From positions 4,712,001-4,776,000 of the forward strand of contig NC_007778.1 in NCBI RefSeq assembly GCF_000013365.1: a stretch of DNA of 64,000 nt, read 5' to 3'. The stretch is from Rhodopseudomonas palustris HaA2 (lineage in GTDB: Bacteria; Pseudomonadota; Alphaproteobacteria; Rhizobiales; Xanthobacteraceae). Shown here piece by piece: positions 37,934 through 46,965 of the stretch. The notes under the pieces are model-generated. The model did no database searches, was not told the DNA's origin, and saw nothing but the letters and a program-made list of their open reading frames with translations. Both the position numbers and the translations under genes were made by a program. Each line of letters opens with the position of its first letter. Position 1 is the stretch's first letter.

Positions 37934-39322
37934 TCAGTTCGCCCGCGGCGGCGGCGGGGTGCCGGCGGGTTTGACTGCGGCGGGACCGGCGGCGGCCTGC
38001 GGGGTGCGGCCGACGACGACGGTCAGCAGGCCGCCCGACCACAGCCGCTTCGCGGCACGCCTGGCGTCGTCGAGCGTCACCGCGTTGATCACGTCGCTGC
38101 GCTTGTCGATGTAGTCGATCGGCAGCCCGTCGTTCTGATATTGCAGCAGCGCCTGGGCGAGCTTCGCCGAGGTGTCGAGCGACAGCATCTGCGAGCCATT
38201 GAGATACGATTTCGCCTCGTCGAGCTCCTGCTGGGTCGGGCCCTCGTCGGCGATGCGCTTGATCTCGGTGTCGATCGCCTCGATGGACTGCGTCGCGCGG
38301 TCGGCGCGGGTGCCGGTGGCGCCGGTGAACAGCGCCGAATGCTGCATCCACAGCATCGAGACGTAGATCGAATAAGCCAGACCGCGCTTCTCGCGGACCT
38401 CGCGATACAGCCGGGACGACAGCGAGCCACCGCCGAGAATGTGGTTGACCACATAGCCGGCCATGAAATCCGGGTCGTGTCGCTTGAGGCCGGGGCCGCC
38501 GAACATCACCACGGTCTGCGGCACGTCGAGCGGCACGAAGCTGCGCTGTGGCGGCTTGGTGGCGACGATGTCGGCCACCGGCGTGAGCTGCGCCTTGGCC
38601 GGCAGGTTGCCGAAGGTGTCGTCGAGCAGTTTCGCCAGCGTCGCGGCATCGACGTCGCCGACCACGGCGATCTTCAGCGTGTCCTTCGCCAGCACGCGGC
38701 CGGTGTAGGCCTTCATGTCGTCGATGGTGACTTTCGGCAGGCTCTCCAGCGTGCCGGTCGAGGGCCGGCCATAGGGATGATCGCCGAACGCGACTTCGAG
38801 AAACTTGCGGGTCGCCATGGTGTTCGGGTCGAGCGACTGGCGGCGCAGCGTCGAGATCAGTTGCGCGCGGATCCGCTCGACGTCCTTGGCCTCGAACCGC
38901 GGCGCGGTGAGCGAGCTGCGCAGCAAGCCGAAGGCTTCGTCGCGGTTTTCCGTCAGCATCCGCAGCGAACCGCGGAAAGTGTCGCGGGTGACGGCAAAGG
39001 ACAGTTCGATGGCGCGGCGGTCGAGCCGTTCGTGGAACGTCGCCGAATCCATGTCGCCCGAGCCTTCGTCGAGCAGATTGGCGACCATATGGCCGACGCC
39101 GGGCTTGTCGGCCGGGTCCTGACTGGCGCCGCCGCCGAAGGAATACTCCATCGAAATCAGCGGCACGGTGGCGTCCTGCACGAACCAGGCCTGGATGCCG
39201 CCGGGCGTCACCAGATTCTGGATCTTCGCCGCGGCGAAGCCGGGCGTCGCCGGCAGCGCGGCAGCGAGGGCAATGGCGCCTGCGAGCACCAGGCGTTTGA
39301 GCGAGGGGACGGCCATGGTCAC
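37934..39322 (-). CDS. M16-family peptidase-like protein, catalytically inactive subunit
   Basis: 462 residues with a signal peptide (LVLAGAIALAAALPATPGFA). The M16 fold is clear, but the zinc motif HxxEH is replaced by HMVAN (78-82), so it cannot bind catalytic zinc in the usual way. In two-gene M16 systems the partner without the motif shapes the closed chamber. Its start overlaps the stop of the active partner's gene (ATGA), which supports a heterodimer. Periplasmic. Confidence 0.92.
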   Translation of the reverse strand: MTMAVPSLKRLVLAGAIALAAALPATPGFAAAKIQNLVTPGGIQAWFVQDATVPLISMEYSFGGGASQDPADKPGVGHMVANLLDEGSGDMDSATFHERLDRRAIELSFAVTRDTFRGSLRMLTENRDEAFGLLRSSLTAPRFEAKDVERIRAQLISTLRRQSLDPNTMATRKFLEVAFGDHPYGRPSTGTLESLPKVTIDDMKAYTGRVLAKDTLKIAVVGDVDAATLAKLLDDTFGNLPAKAQLTPVADIVATKPPQRSFVPLDVPQTVVMFGGPGLKRHDPDFMAGYVVNHILGGGSLSSRLYREVREKRGLAYSIYVSMLWMQHSALFTGATGTRADRATQSIEAIDTEIKRIADEGPTQQELDEAKSYLNGSQMLSLDTSAKLAQALLQYQNDGLPIDYIDKRSDVINAVTLDDARRAAKRLWSGGLLTVVVGRTPQAAAGPAAVKPAGTPPPPRAN

Positions 39323-40704
39323 GAGCGTTTCTCCTCGGGCTTTGGCAGCGTGCCCTTGACCAGATAGCCGGTCACCGAGCGGTTGCGGTCGAGGAATTGC
39401 TGCGCCACGGCGCGGACCTGATCCGAGGTGACGGCGCGGATCCGCTGCGGCCAGCTCTGGATGTCCTGCACGGTGAGACCGGCGGTCAGCGCCGCGCCGT
39501 ACCAGCGCGCCAGCGTGGTCTGGTTGTCCTGCGCGTAGATCGACTGGGCGATCAGCTGCGTCTTCACCCGCTCGAGATCCTCGGACCGAACAGGATTGCG
39601 CACGATGTCGGCGATCACATTGTCGATCGCCTTCTCGATCTCGGAGAATTCGACGCCCGGCTTCGGTGTCGCCGCGACGATGAAGTGGGTGTCGTCGAGC
39701 GCGGTGCCCTGATAGTTGGCGCCGACATTGATCGCGAGCGGCCGGTCGATCACCAGCGCGCGATAGAGATAGGAGTTGCTGCCGCCGCCGAGCAATTGCG
39801 CCAGCACTTCGAGCGCGGGGCTGTCGCCCTTCGCCGCGGTGTGGGCCGACGGCACCAGATAATAGCGCCGCACGCTCGGCTGCTCGACCCGCGGATCGGC
39901 CAGCGTCACGGTGCGCGGCCCGGCCGGCGCCGGCTCCTGCGGCCGCACCCGCTGCGGCGCAATCGCCGGCTGCGCCGGCACCGCGCCGTAGGTGCGCTCG
40001 ATCGCCGGCCGGATCGCCTCGGCATCGACGTCGCCGGCGATCACCAGCGTGGCGTTGTTGGGCGCGTAGAAGCGGCGATAGAACGCCAGCGCGTCCTCGC
40101 GGTCGAGCTTCTGGATCTCCTGCAGCCAGCCGATCACAGGGCGGCCATAGGGGTGATTGAGATACAGCGCCGCCATGATCTGTTCGGTCAGCCGCGCGTC
40201 GGGATTATTGGCGACGCGCATGTTGTATTCCTCGAGCACGACGTCGCGCTCCGGCAGCACGTTCTCGTCCTTCAGCACCAGGCCGGTCATGCGGTCGGCC
40301 TCGAACGCCATCATCTTGTCGAGTTGATCGCGCGGCACGCGCTGATAGTAGCCGGTGTAGTCGAGCGAGGTGAACGCGTTCTCGTTGCCGCCGACCTTCA
40401 GCACGGTCTGCGAGAACTCGCCGGCCGGATGCTTGGCTGTGCCCTTGAACATCAGATGTTCGAGAAAATGCGCGAGTCCGGATTTGCCCGGCGTCTCGTC
40501 GGCGGAGCCGACCTTGTACCAGATCATCTGCGTCACCACCGGGGTGCGACGATCCGGAATCACCACAACGTCGAGGCCGTTGGCGAGCGTGAAGGTCGCG
40601 GGTGGATTGGCGGGGGCGGTTTGGGCGGCGGCCGGGCCTGCGAGCATCAGCGCCGTCGCGAGGATGGCGAGCGCGGCGCGTGGACGAGAGGCGGATACGG
40701 TCAT
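39319..40704 (-). CDS. M16-family zinc peptidase, active subunit
   Basis: 461 residues from the ATG at 40704, which opens a signal peptide (RAALAILATALMLAGPAAAQ); a start 15 codons earlier would mask it. The inverted zinc motif HFLEH is at 79-83, and the third ligand is the downstream Glu in VLEEYNMR. M16 peptidases degrade short peptides in a clam-like chamber. Coupled to the inactive subunit by overlapping codons. The downstream-of-lspA placement suggests clearing peptides in the periplasm. Confidence 0.93.
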   Translation of the reverse strand: MTVSASRPRAALAILATALMLAGPAAAQTAPANPPATFTLANGLDVVVIPDRRTPVVTQMIWYKVGSADETPGKSGLAHFLEHLMFKGTAKHPAGEFSQTVLKVGGNENAFTSLDYTGYYQRVPRDQLDKMMAFEADRMTGLVLKDENVLPERDVVLEEYNMRVANNPDARLTEQIMAALYLNHPYGRPVIGWLQEIQKLDREDALAFYRRFYAPNNATLVIAGDVDAEAIRPAIERTYGAVPAQPAIAPQRVRPQEPAPAGPRTVTLADPRVEQPSVRRYYLVPSAHTAAKGDSPALEVLAQLLGGGSNSYLYRALVIDRPLAINVGANYQGTALDDTHFIVAATPKPGVEFSEIEKAIDNVIADIVRNPVRSEDLERVKTQLIAQSIYAQDNQTTLARWYGAALTAGLTVQDIQSWPQRIRAVTSDQVRAVAQQFLDRNRSVTGYLVKGTLPKPEEKRS

Positions 40705-40835
40705 GTCGAGGCAATCATCCCGGTAGGAGAGATCGGATCGGGCCGGCATCAGGCATTACAGGCGCGCCGTTCGAAGGCGCGGCTCGGCGGAAGATCGAAG
40801 CAATCCGGCAGGGGGGCGGGCGAACCGGCCCCGGA

Positions 40836-41561
40836 TCAATTGCTGACTTCTTTGCCCGACATGATGTCGATCCGCTTGTTGCCGAGCGCCTCTTTCGGGC
40901 CGGTGCCGTAGGCGAAGTTCGGCGACGGAGTCTGGTAGCCGGCCGGCGGCTGCGTCAGCGTCTCGCGGGTCGGCTCGCCGGTGAACGGCGCAGTTTCCGT
41001 TTTGTTGCCGCCGAACAGGCTGCTGAAGCTGCCGGTAAAGCCGAGTTGCGACGGGCTCAGGATCGGGTTGTTCTGCTGGGTGCCGGGCGTCACCGGATCG
41101 TTGTTCGTCCCCTTGCCGGCATCGGCACGGACGGCATTCAGTTCCGACGGCGTCAATTGCCGGGCCGCTTCCATCGGCGTCGGCTTGCTCTGGCGGGCGG
41201 CGGAGCGGGCTTCCTTGCGCGCCTGGACATCCGGATCCTTCGGCCAGTTCGGCGGCGCGTTGACGTCCTTGGCGACGACTTCCGGCGGCGGCAGATCGAG
41301 TTGGCGCGGCACCACCAGCGGCGAGCGCTCGCGATAGTTGATGCCGGAATTTTCCATATTGGTGGCGCCGATGCCGCCCATCAGCCCCTTGATGATCTTC
41401 TCTTCGAAGGTCAGTTCTTCGTTGTCGCCGTCTTCGGCGCGCGCCATGCCGCCGGTCATCACCAGACCGATCCCGAGCGCGACCGCAGCCAGACGGGTGG
41501 CGCGCAGCATCGTCGTGGGCGACTTCTGCAGCATCCAGAAGGTGGTGGCGATCTGGCGCAT
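40836..41561 (-). CDS. DUF3035-like envelope protein (BamF type)
   Basis: 241 residues from the ATG at 41561, which has AGGATC nine bases upstream. Signal region LRATRLAAVALGIGL with cleavage near ARA. YRERSPLVVPRQLDLPPP resembles the DUF3035/BamF signature (xxPLVVPPxxxLPPP), and gene order lspA / DUF3035 / M16 matches that seen in alphaproteobacteria. BamF belongs to the outer-membrane barrel assembly machine in Rhodobacter-type bacteria, where it is a lipoprotein; here no lipobox is seen. The rest is low complexity. Assignment is moderate. Confidence 0.7.
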   Translation of the reverse strand: MRQIATTFWMLQKSPTTMLRATRLAAVALGIGLVMTGGMARAEDGDNEELTFEEKIIKGLMGGIGATNMENSGINYRERSPLVVPRQLDLPPPEVVAKDVNAPPNWPKDPDVQARKEARSAARQSKPTPMEAARQLTPSELNAVRADAGKGTNNDPVTPGTQQNNPILSPSQLGFTGSFSSLFGGNKTETAPFTGEPTRETLTQPPAGYQTPSPNFAYGTGPKEALGNKRIDIMSGKEVSN

Positions 41562-41651
41562 GGCGTTGATCCTGTTCACGTCCTGTGGATTGGCCGCCGG
41601 CCGCAAACGAACCCCGGCCGGCCCTCGCCGCGCTGCCCGTATCGGCCGGGA

Positions 41652-42149
41652 TCAGGGCGCTTTTGCGGCGGGTGCCCCGAAGAAGGAGTCATACAGCAAC
41701 AACGCCACCCCGACAACGATCGCCGTATCGGCAAGGTTAAACACATACCAGCTATAGGTTTTTCCGGCGATTGCGGCGTGGAACAGGGCGAAATCGACCA
41801 CCGCGCCATAGGCCAGCCGATCGATCGCGTTGCCGATCGCGCCGCCGATGATCAGGCCGAGACCGATGGTCGCAACCTTCGTGGTCGAGCGCGCCATCCA
41901 GATCGCCAGCGCCACGATCGCCACCGCCTTGAAGGCCAGCATGATCGCCTGCCCGACCGGCCCCTGGTCCGAAAACCAGCCGTAGGAGATGCCGGTGTTC
42001 CAGGCGAGCACCAGATCGAAGAACGGCGTCACGCTGACCAGGCCCTTGCGGCCGAGATCGAACACGTAGAGCAGCCACAGCTTCGAGGCCTGATCGAGCA
42101 CCAGCGCGATGATCGCGGCGAGGATACCGAGGCGGACGGGCGAGGTCAT
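41652..42149 (-). CDS. lspA: lipoprotein signal peptidase II
   Basis: 165 residues, four membrane helices. The catalytic aspartates are in GNAIDRL and FNLADTAI, the two conserved blocks of the family, and WNTGISYG is present. LspA cuts the signal peptide of lipoproteins after Lgt has added diacylglycerol. First of the lspA / DUF3035 / M16 cluster on the minus strand. A longer reading to 42470 runs back over the repeat and the end of ileS. Confidence 0.96.
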   Translation of the reverse strand: MTSPVRLGILAAIIALVLDQASKLWLLYVFDLGRKGLVSVTPFFDLVLAWNTGISYGWFSDQGPVGQAIMLAFKAVAIVALAIWMARSTTKVATIGLGLIIGGAIGNAIDRLAYGAVVDFALFHAAIAGKTYSWYVFNLADTAIVVGVALLLYDSFFGAPAAKAP

Positions 42150-42175
42150 GAGCACACGCTCTCCACGCACACCAC

Positions 42176-42261
42176 CGTCATGCCCGGGCTTGACCCGGGC
42201 ATCCACGAAACGAGCACCGTGCCCGCGGCCGTGGATGGCGGGGACGAGCCCGGCCATGACG
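42176..42261. repeat. palindromic element, family C, copy 4
   Basis: CGTCATGCCCGGGCTTGACC on the left pairs with GGACGAGCCCGGCCATGACG-type right end, and inner CATCCACG / CGTGGATG-type arms. Between ileS and lspA, both minus strand. Confidence 0.9.
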
Positions 42262-42285
42262 GACGTGAGGTGGACCGCATCGCGC

Positions 42286-45200
42286 TCAAGACGCCGCCAC
42301 GCCCAACGCCTTCCACTCGCGCAGCGCCTTGGCGTCGCGGGGGGAGACGTCGGGATAGTCGGGGTCGCTGCCGACGGAGGACAGGATCTTCCAGGAGCGG
42401 GCGCATTTGGTGCCCTGCGCGCGCTCGACCACCACCGCGACGCCGGTGACGTTGTCCAACCGGAACGCACCCTCCGGCGCGTCGCCTTCGCGGATCTCGT
42501 AGTTCGAGGTGATGCAGATCTCGGCGAGGTCGGTGTCGAACACCGTCGCCAGCAGCGGCCGGTCGGCGAGGTAGATCACCGGCGAGGCTTCCAGCGACGA
42601 GCCGATCCGCTTGGCGGCGCGCTCCAGCTCCAGCGCGCCGGTGACGACGCGGCGGACGCTGCGGATGGTCTCCCACTTCTTCGCCAGTTCGTCGTTGCGA
42701 TAGGTGCCGAGGTCGAGCGGGAACAGCGTCAGATGCACGCTCGGCTCAGCGCCCGGCCGATAAAGGCTCCAGGCTTCGTCGGTGGTGAAGGACAAGACCG
42801 GCGCCAGCCATTTCAGGATCGCGTCGCAGATGATGTCGATCGCCGTCAGCGCCGCCTTGCGGGCCAGCGACGACGGCGGATCGCAATACAGCGTGTCCTT
42901 GCGGATGTCGAAATAGAATGCCGACAATTCGGTGTTCATGAAGGCGGCGAGCGAGGCGACCACGGTCTTGTAGTCGAACTCCGCATAGGCGGCGCGCACG
43001 ATGGCGCTCTGCTCGGCGAGCTGATGCAGCATCAGCCGCTCCAGCTCCGGCATGTCGGCGAACGCCACCGCCTCGTCGCGCTTGTAGTGATGCAGCGTGC
43101 CGAGCATCCAGCGGATCGAATTGCGCAGCTTGCGATAGGTCTCGACCACGTTCTTGAGGATCTCGGGGCCGATGCGCTGGTCGTCGGCATAGTCGGTGGC
43201 GCACACCCACAGCCGCAGGATGTCGGCGCCCGACGACGCGATCACCTTGGCCGGATCGGTGGTGTTGCCGAGCGATTTCGACATCTTGCGGCCCTGCTCG
43301 TCGAGCGTGAAGCCGTGCGTCAGCACGACATCGTAGGGCGCGCGGCCGCGGGTGCCGCAACTCTCCAGCAGCGACGAATGAAACCAGCCACGATGCTGGT
43401 CGGAGCCTTCGAGATACATCACGGTGTCGGCGCCGCCGTCGACCTTGCGGCGGATGCCGGCGAGGCCGGGGAAGTGCACCGGATCTTCCAGCACGAAGGC
43501 GTGGGTGGAGCCGGAGTCGAACCAGACGTCGCAGATGTCGTCGACCTTCTGCCACTCCTCGTTGGCGCGGGAGCCCAGAAAGCGCTCGCGGGCGCCCTCC
43601 TCGTACCAGGCGTCGGCGCCTTCGGCCTCGAACGCCTCGGCGATGCGGGCATTGACGGCGTCGTCGACCAGGATCTCGGCAGAGCCGTCGCCGGTCTCGC
43701 GCACGAACACCGCAATCGGCACGCCCCAGGCGCGCTGCCGCGAGATCACCCAGTCGGGCCGGCCTGAAATCATGCCGGTGATGCGGTTCTGCCCGGCGGG
43801 CGGCACCCACTGCGTGACCGAGATCGCCTGCAGCGCGCGGGCGCGCAGCGTATCGCCTTGCTTCGCGTCGCCGCTATCCGCGATGTCCTTGTCCATCGCG
43901 ATGAACCATTGCGGCGTGTTGCGGAAGATCACCGGCTTCTTCGAGCGCCACGAATGCGGATATTGATGCTTGAGCTTGCCGCGCGCCAGCAGCATGCCGC
44001 GCGCGATCAGGGCCTGGATCACCGCCTCGTTGGCGTCGCCCTTCTCGCCCTTGTCGTTGATCACCCGCTTGCCGGTGAAGCCGGGCGCGTGATCGGTCAG
44101 CGCGCCGTTCTCGTCGACGGTGTAGGGAATCGTCGAGGCGATGCCGCGCGCTTCGAGTGCCCGGGCATTGTGCATCCAGATATCGAAATCCTCGCGGCCA
44201 TGGCCCGGCGCGGTGTGAACGAAGCCGGTGCCAGTGTCGTCGGTGACGTGGTCGCCGTCGAGCAGCGGGACAGTGAACTCATAGCCGCCGGCGAGGCCGC
44301 GTAGCGGATGTGCACATTGCATCGCCTCAAGAACGTCGGCAGGCACGGCCGCTACCTTCTCGAAAGCGACCACGCGCGACTGCTTGAAGACGCTTTCGGC
44401 TAAGGCATCGGCGAGGACAAGCAGGTCGCCCGTCTTAGCCCAGTTGTCAGCCGGCGCATCGGTGACCTTGTACAGGCCATAGCCGATTTTGGACGAGAAG
44501 CTGATTGCGCGGTTGCCCGGCAGCGTCCACGGCGTGGTTGTCCAGATGACAACCGAGAAGCCTTCACCAGTCTCAAGGCGCTCAGTAAGGTTATCCCAAG
44601 CACCGAGGCTCTCGCCGATGGACTTCTTGATCGATTCAGCCTCTTGACCTCCGCGCTTAGCAGTGAGCCCCCCCTCTCCGTCGCTAGTCATATTGGGAGA
44701 AAGCCGAGAGTAACGTTCAGCTGGCCTACCTGTCGCGACTACCGAAAACTTCACCCACACCGTATCGCTGGTGTGGTCCTCGTACTCGACCTCAGCCTCG
44801 GCCAGCGCGGTCTTCTCCACCACGCTCCACATCACCGGCTTGGAGCCGCGATACAGTGTGCCGTTGGCGGCGAATTTCATCAGTTCGCGGGCGATCTGGG
44901 CCTCGGCGAAGTAGTCCATCGTGGCGTAGGGATGATCCCAGTCGCCGACGATGCCGAGGCGCTTGAATTCCGCGCGCTGCACGTCGAGCCACTTCTGCGC
45001 GTAGGCGCGGCATTCCTTGCGGAACGCGACCATCGCGGTCGAATCCTTGAAGTTCGGCTTCGGCTTGCCCTTGGAGCGGTAATTCTCCTCCTCGATCTTC
45101 CATTCGATCGGCAGGCCGTGGCAGTCCCAGCCCGGCACGTAGTTGGAGTCGAACCCGAGCATCTGCTGGCTCTTGGTGACGACGTCCTTGAGGATCTTGT

Positions 45201-45450
45201 TCAGCGCATGGCCGATATGGATGTTGCCGTTGGCGTAAGGCGGGCCGTCGTGTAGCACGAATTTGGCACGGCCGCGCGCGCTCTCGCGCAACTTGCCGTA
45301 GAGGTCGATCTCCTCCCAGCGCTTGAGCAATTCCGGCTCGCGGGCCGGCAGCCCGGCGCGCATCGGAAACTCCGTCTGCGGCAGGTACAGGGTCTTGGAA
45401 TAGTCGGTACCGCTCTGGGCGGCGTCGGATTTCGCGGGCTTTTCGGTCAT
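42286..45450 (-). CDS. ileS: isoleucyl-tRNA synthetase with an unusual internal insertion
   Basis: 1054 residues. Class I motifs are intact: HIGH in [12 protein letters not shown] and KMSKS in [10 protein letters not shown]. The editing domain CP1 ([33 protein letters not shown]) is present. Around 44556-44742 (just before the [10 protein letters not shown] strand) there is an insertion of about 45-50 residues, with [15 protein letters not shown] and [15 protein letters not shown], that normal IleS proteins lack. Its codon use is AT-richer than the flanks. The frame is open throughout. No T-box leader. The enzyme loads tRNA-Ile and edits valine. Confidence 0.95.
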   Translation of the reverse strand: MTEKPAKSDAAQSGTDYSKTLYLPQTEFPMRAGLPAREPELLKRWEEIDLYGKLRESARGRAKFVLHDGPPYANGNIHIGHALNKILKDVVTKSQQMLGFDSNYVPGWDCHGLPIEWKIEEENYRSKGKPKPNFKDSTAMVAFRKECRAYAQKWLDVQRAEFKRLGIVGDWDHPYATMDYFAEAQIARELMKFAANGTLYRGSKPVMWSVVEKTALAEAEVEYEDHTSDTVWVKFSVVATGRPAERYSRLSPNMTSDGEGGLTAKRGGQEAESIKKSIGESLGAWDNLTERLETGEGFSVVIWTTTPWTLPGNRAISFSSKIGYGLYKVTDAPADNWAKTGDLLVLADALAESVFKQSRVVAFEKVAAVPADVLEAMQCAHPLRGLAGGYEFTVPLLDGDHVTDDTGTGFVHTAPGHGREDFDIWMHNARALEARGIASTIPYTVDENGALTDHAPGFTGKRVINDKGEKGDANEAVIQALIARGMLLARGKLKHQYPHSWRSKKPVIFRNTPQWFIAMDKDIADSGDAKQGDTLRARALQAISVTQWVPPAGQNRITGMISGRPDWVISRQRAWGVPIAVFVRETGDGSAEILVDDAVNARIAEAFEAEGADAWYEEGARERFLGSRANEEWQKVDDICDVWFDSGSTHAFVLEDPVHFPGLAGIRRKVDGGADTVMYLEGSDQHRGWFHSSLLESCGTRGRAPYDVVLTHGFTLDEQGRKMSKSLGNTTDPAKVIASSGADILRLWVCATDYADDQRIGPEILKNVVETYRKLRNSIRWMLGTLHHYKRDEAVAFADMPELERLMLHQLAEQSAIVRAAYAEFDYKTVVASLAAFMNTELSAFYFDIRKDTLYCDPPSSLARKAALTAIDIICDAILKWLAPVLSFTTDEAWSLYRPGAEPSVHLTLFPLDLGTYRNDELAKKWETIRSVRRVVTGALELERAAKRIGSSLEASPVIYLADRPLLATVFDTDLAEICITSNYEIREGDAPEGAFRLDNVTGVAVVVERAQGTKCARSWKILSSVGSDPDYPDVSPRDAKALREWKALGVAAS

Positions 45451-45558
45451 GGCGGCGTGAATAGCGGTTTTGGCCGGCCGGGGAAACCCGATCGAACCGG
45501 CGGAGGGCTAAATCTTCACCGGCTTGGGCCGATCGAGGGTCGCCGCGCAAGGCGCCGG

Positions 45559-45586
45559 TTGCAGAACCACGCCAAAAGACTAATCT
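45559..45586 (+). promoter_or_regulatory. candidate promoter of the ParS/RES operon
   Basis: TTGCAG at 45559-45564 and TAATCT at 45581-45586 are 16 bases apart, about 20 bases before the antitoxin ATG, which has GGAGGG upstream. Pattern only. Confidence 0.35.
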
Positions 45587-45607
45587 ATTGAGGCGTGGAG
45601 GGATTTC

Positions 45608-45937
45608 ATGACCACCAAGCCGCTGGCCGAGATGTACGAAGAGCTGAAACAGCTTCGTCGTGAAGGCGATAGCGCGGGACTCGACGCCCTCGTCCGAAAG
45701 GCGATGGGCATGGGAATCCCCGGCCTGCCTGAATCGCCCGCCGGTTTCGTTCGACAACTCGATATTCGCGCCCTGGCCGAGCGGGTTTTCGGCGATCCCG
45801 CAAGAGCAGAAGGCTGGCTCAACAGGCCTAACACATCACTGAGCGGGCAACGCCCCGCCGACCTTCTGCACGATGACCTCGGAGCCGCGGTCGTTCGCGA
45901 GACACTCGAACAGATCGACCATGGGATCTTCGCTTGA
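45608..45937 (+). CDS. Xre/MbcA/ParS-type antitoxin
   Basis: 109 residues. The C-terminal toxin-binding domain is typical: RALAERVFGDPARAEGWLNRP, then LSGQRPADLL and the terminal LEQIDHGIFA. The N-terminal XRE DNA-binding part is short and degenerate. It should neutralise the RES toxin encoded nine bases downstream; the C-terminal tail is expected to plug the toxin active site. GGAGGG lies before the ATG. Confidence 0.9.
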   Translation: MTTKPLAEMYEELKQLRREGDSAGLDALVRKAMGMGIPGLPESPAGFVRQLDIRALAERVFGDPARAEGWLNRPNTSLSGQRPADLLHDDLGAAVVRETLEQIDHGIFA

Positions 45938-45946
45938 GCGCCGCCG

Positions 45947-46393
45947 ATGGAGCTCTGGCGAATTTCCAATTACGCTGATCTTTCAGGCATCGGCGGCCTC
46001 CGAGCGAACGGACGTTGGCACTCGCAGGGCCGCCGGATCGTCTATCTGGCGGATCACCCGGCTGCCGCCCTTCTGGAAATGCTGGTCCATTTGGACCGCG
46101 ACCTGCTACCGTCCAGCTTTCAATTGTTGCGAATAGCCGTCCCCGACGCGATCGCCGTCGAGACCGTCGACGAGGGTACTCTACCTTCGGCGTGGCGGAC
46201 ACGGATCGGCCTGACCCGCCAGATCGGAGACCGATGGCTCGATCGCGACACCAGCGCCTTGCTGCGCGTGCCGTCGGTCATCGTCCCCCATGCGCGAAAC
46301 TATCTGCTCAACCCTGCGCATCACGACGCATCTGCCGTCACCGTGGCGGAGATCATCAAGGCGCCGTTCGATCCCCGCCTGTTGGCGACCTGA
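45947..46393 (+). CDS. RES-domain toxin (NAD+ phosphorylase / ADP-ribosyl transferase type)
   Basis: 148 residues. NGRWHSQGRRIVYLAD (Arg23, Tyr33), EMLVHL (Glu44) and the later HARNYLLNPAHHDA match the RES fold. MbcT-like members destroy NAD+ and ParT-like members ADP-ribosylate Prs; the choice cannot be made from sequence. Interestingly prs is in this window (27357-28310). Second gene of the two-gene operon; its codon use is less GC-rich than its neighbours, which suggests acquisition. Convergent with the acetyltransferase gene with an 11-base gap. Confidence 0.9.
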   Translation: MELWRISNYADLSGIGGLRANGRWHSQGRRIVYLADHPAAALLEMLVHLDRDLLPSSFQLLRIAVPDAIAVETVDEGTLPSAWRTRIGLTRQIGDRWLDRDTSALLRVPSVIVPHARNYLLNPAHHDASAVTVAEIIKAPFDPRLLAT

Positions 46394-46404
46394 CCCCAGC
46401 CTTC

Positions 46405-46965
46405 TCAGTCCCGCCGCCCGAGCGGCCTGGCCGGGTTGCCACCCACTGTCGCCCCCGGGGCGACGTCGCGGGTGACGACGCTGCCGGCGCCGATCACGGC
46501 GCCGTCGCCGATCGTTATGCCCGGCAGGATGATCGAACCGCCGCCGATCCAGACGTCGGCGCCGATCGTCACCGGCCGACCGAATTCGAGGCCGTCGCGG
46601 CGGGTGGCAGCGTCGCGGGGGTGGTCGGCGGCGTAGATCTGCACCGCCGGGCCGATCTGGGTGCGGTCGCCGATCGACACCGGCATGATGTCGAGGATGA
46701 CGCAGTTGAAATTCAGAAACACGCCGTCGCCGAGCCGGATGTTGTAGCCGCAGTCGCAGAAGAACGGCGGGCGGACGACGGCGCCCTTGCCGACATGGCC
46801 GAAATGCTCCGACAGAAGCGCATGCCGCTCGACCGCCGGCAGCGCGCCGGCGGCGTTGTAGCGCACGATCCAGGCCTTGTTGACGGCCTCGTCGGCGGCG
46901 AGCTCGGGGCTGCCGGGGCGGTACAGCTCGCCCGCCAGCATCTTCTCCTTCTCGGTCCGGGTCAC
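46405..46965 (-). CDS. maltose/galactoside O-acetyltransferase family protein
   Basis: 186 residues. The N-terminal helical cap (MTRTEKEKMLAGELYRPGSPE) and left-handed beta-helix made of hexapeptide repeats (VTIGADVWIGGGSIILPGI) are those of the Maa/LacA/NodL group. The catalytic His in YAADHPRDA is present. It transfers acetyl from acetyl-CoA to a sugar; acceptor unknown. Its ATG overlaps the ribF stop by four bases, so it is cotranscribed with ribF although the functions seem unrelated. Confidence 0.92.
   Translation of the reverse strand: MTRTEKEKMLAGELYRPGSPELAADEAVNKAWIVRYNAAGALPAVERHALLSEHFGHVGKGAVVRPPFFCDCGYNIRLGDGVFLNFNCVILDIMPVSIGDRTQIGPAVQIYAADHPRDAATRRDGLEFGRPVTIGADVWIGGGSIILPGITIGDGAVIGAGSVVTRDVAPGATVGGNPARPLGRRD

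Noticed and set aside
38089-38454. alternative minus-strand frame inside the inactive M16 gene
   Set aside because: Out of frame with the conserved fold; Ser/Arg/Pro-rich translation without support.
42286-45450. ileS as a frameshifted or split gene because of its odd middle part
   Set aside because: The frame is continuous for 1054 codons with all motifs in order; an insertion explains it better.
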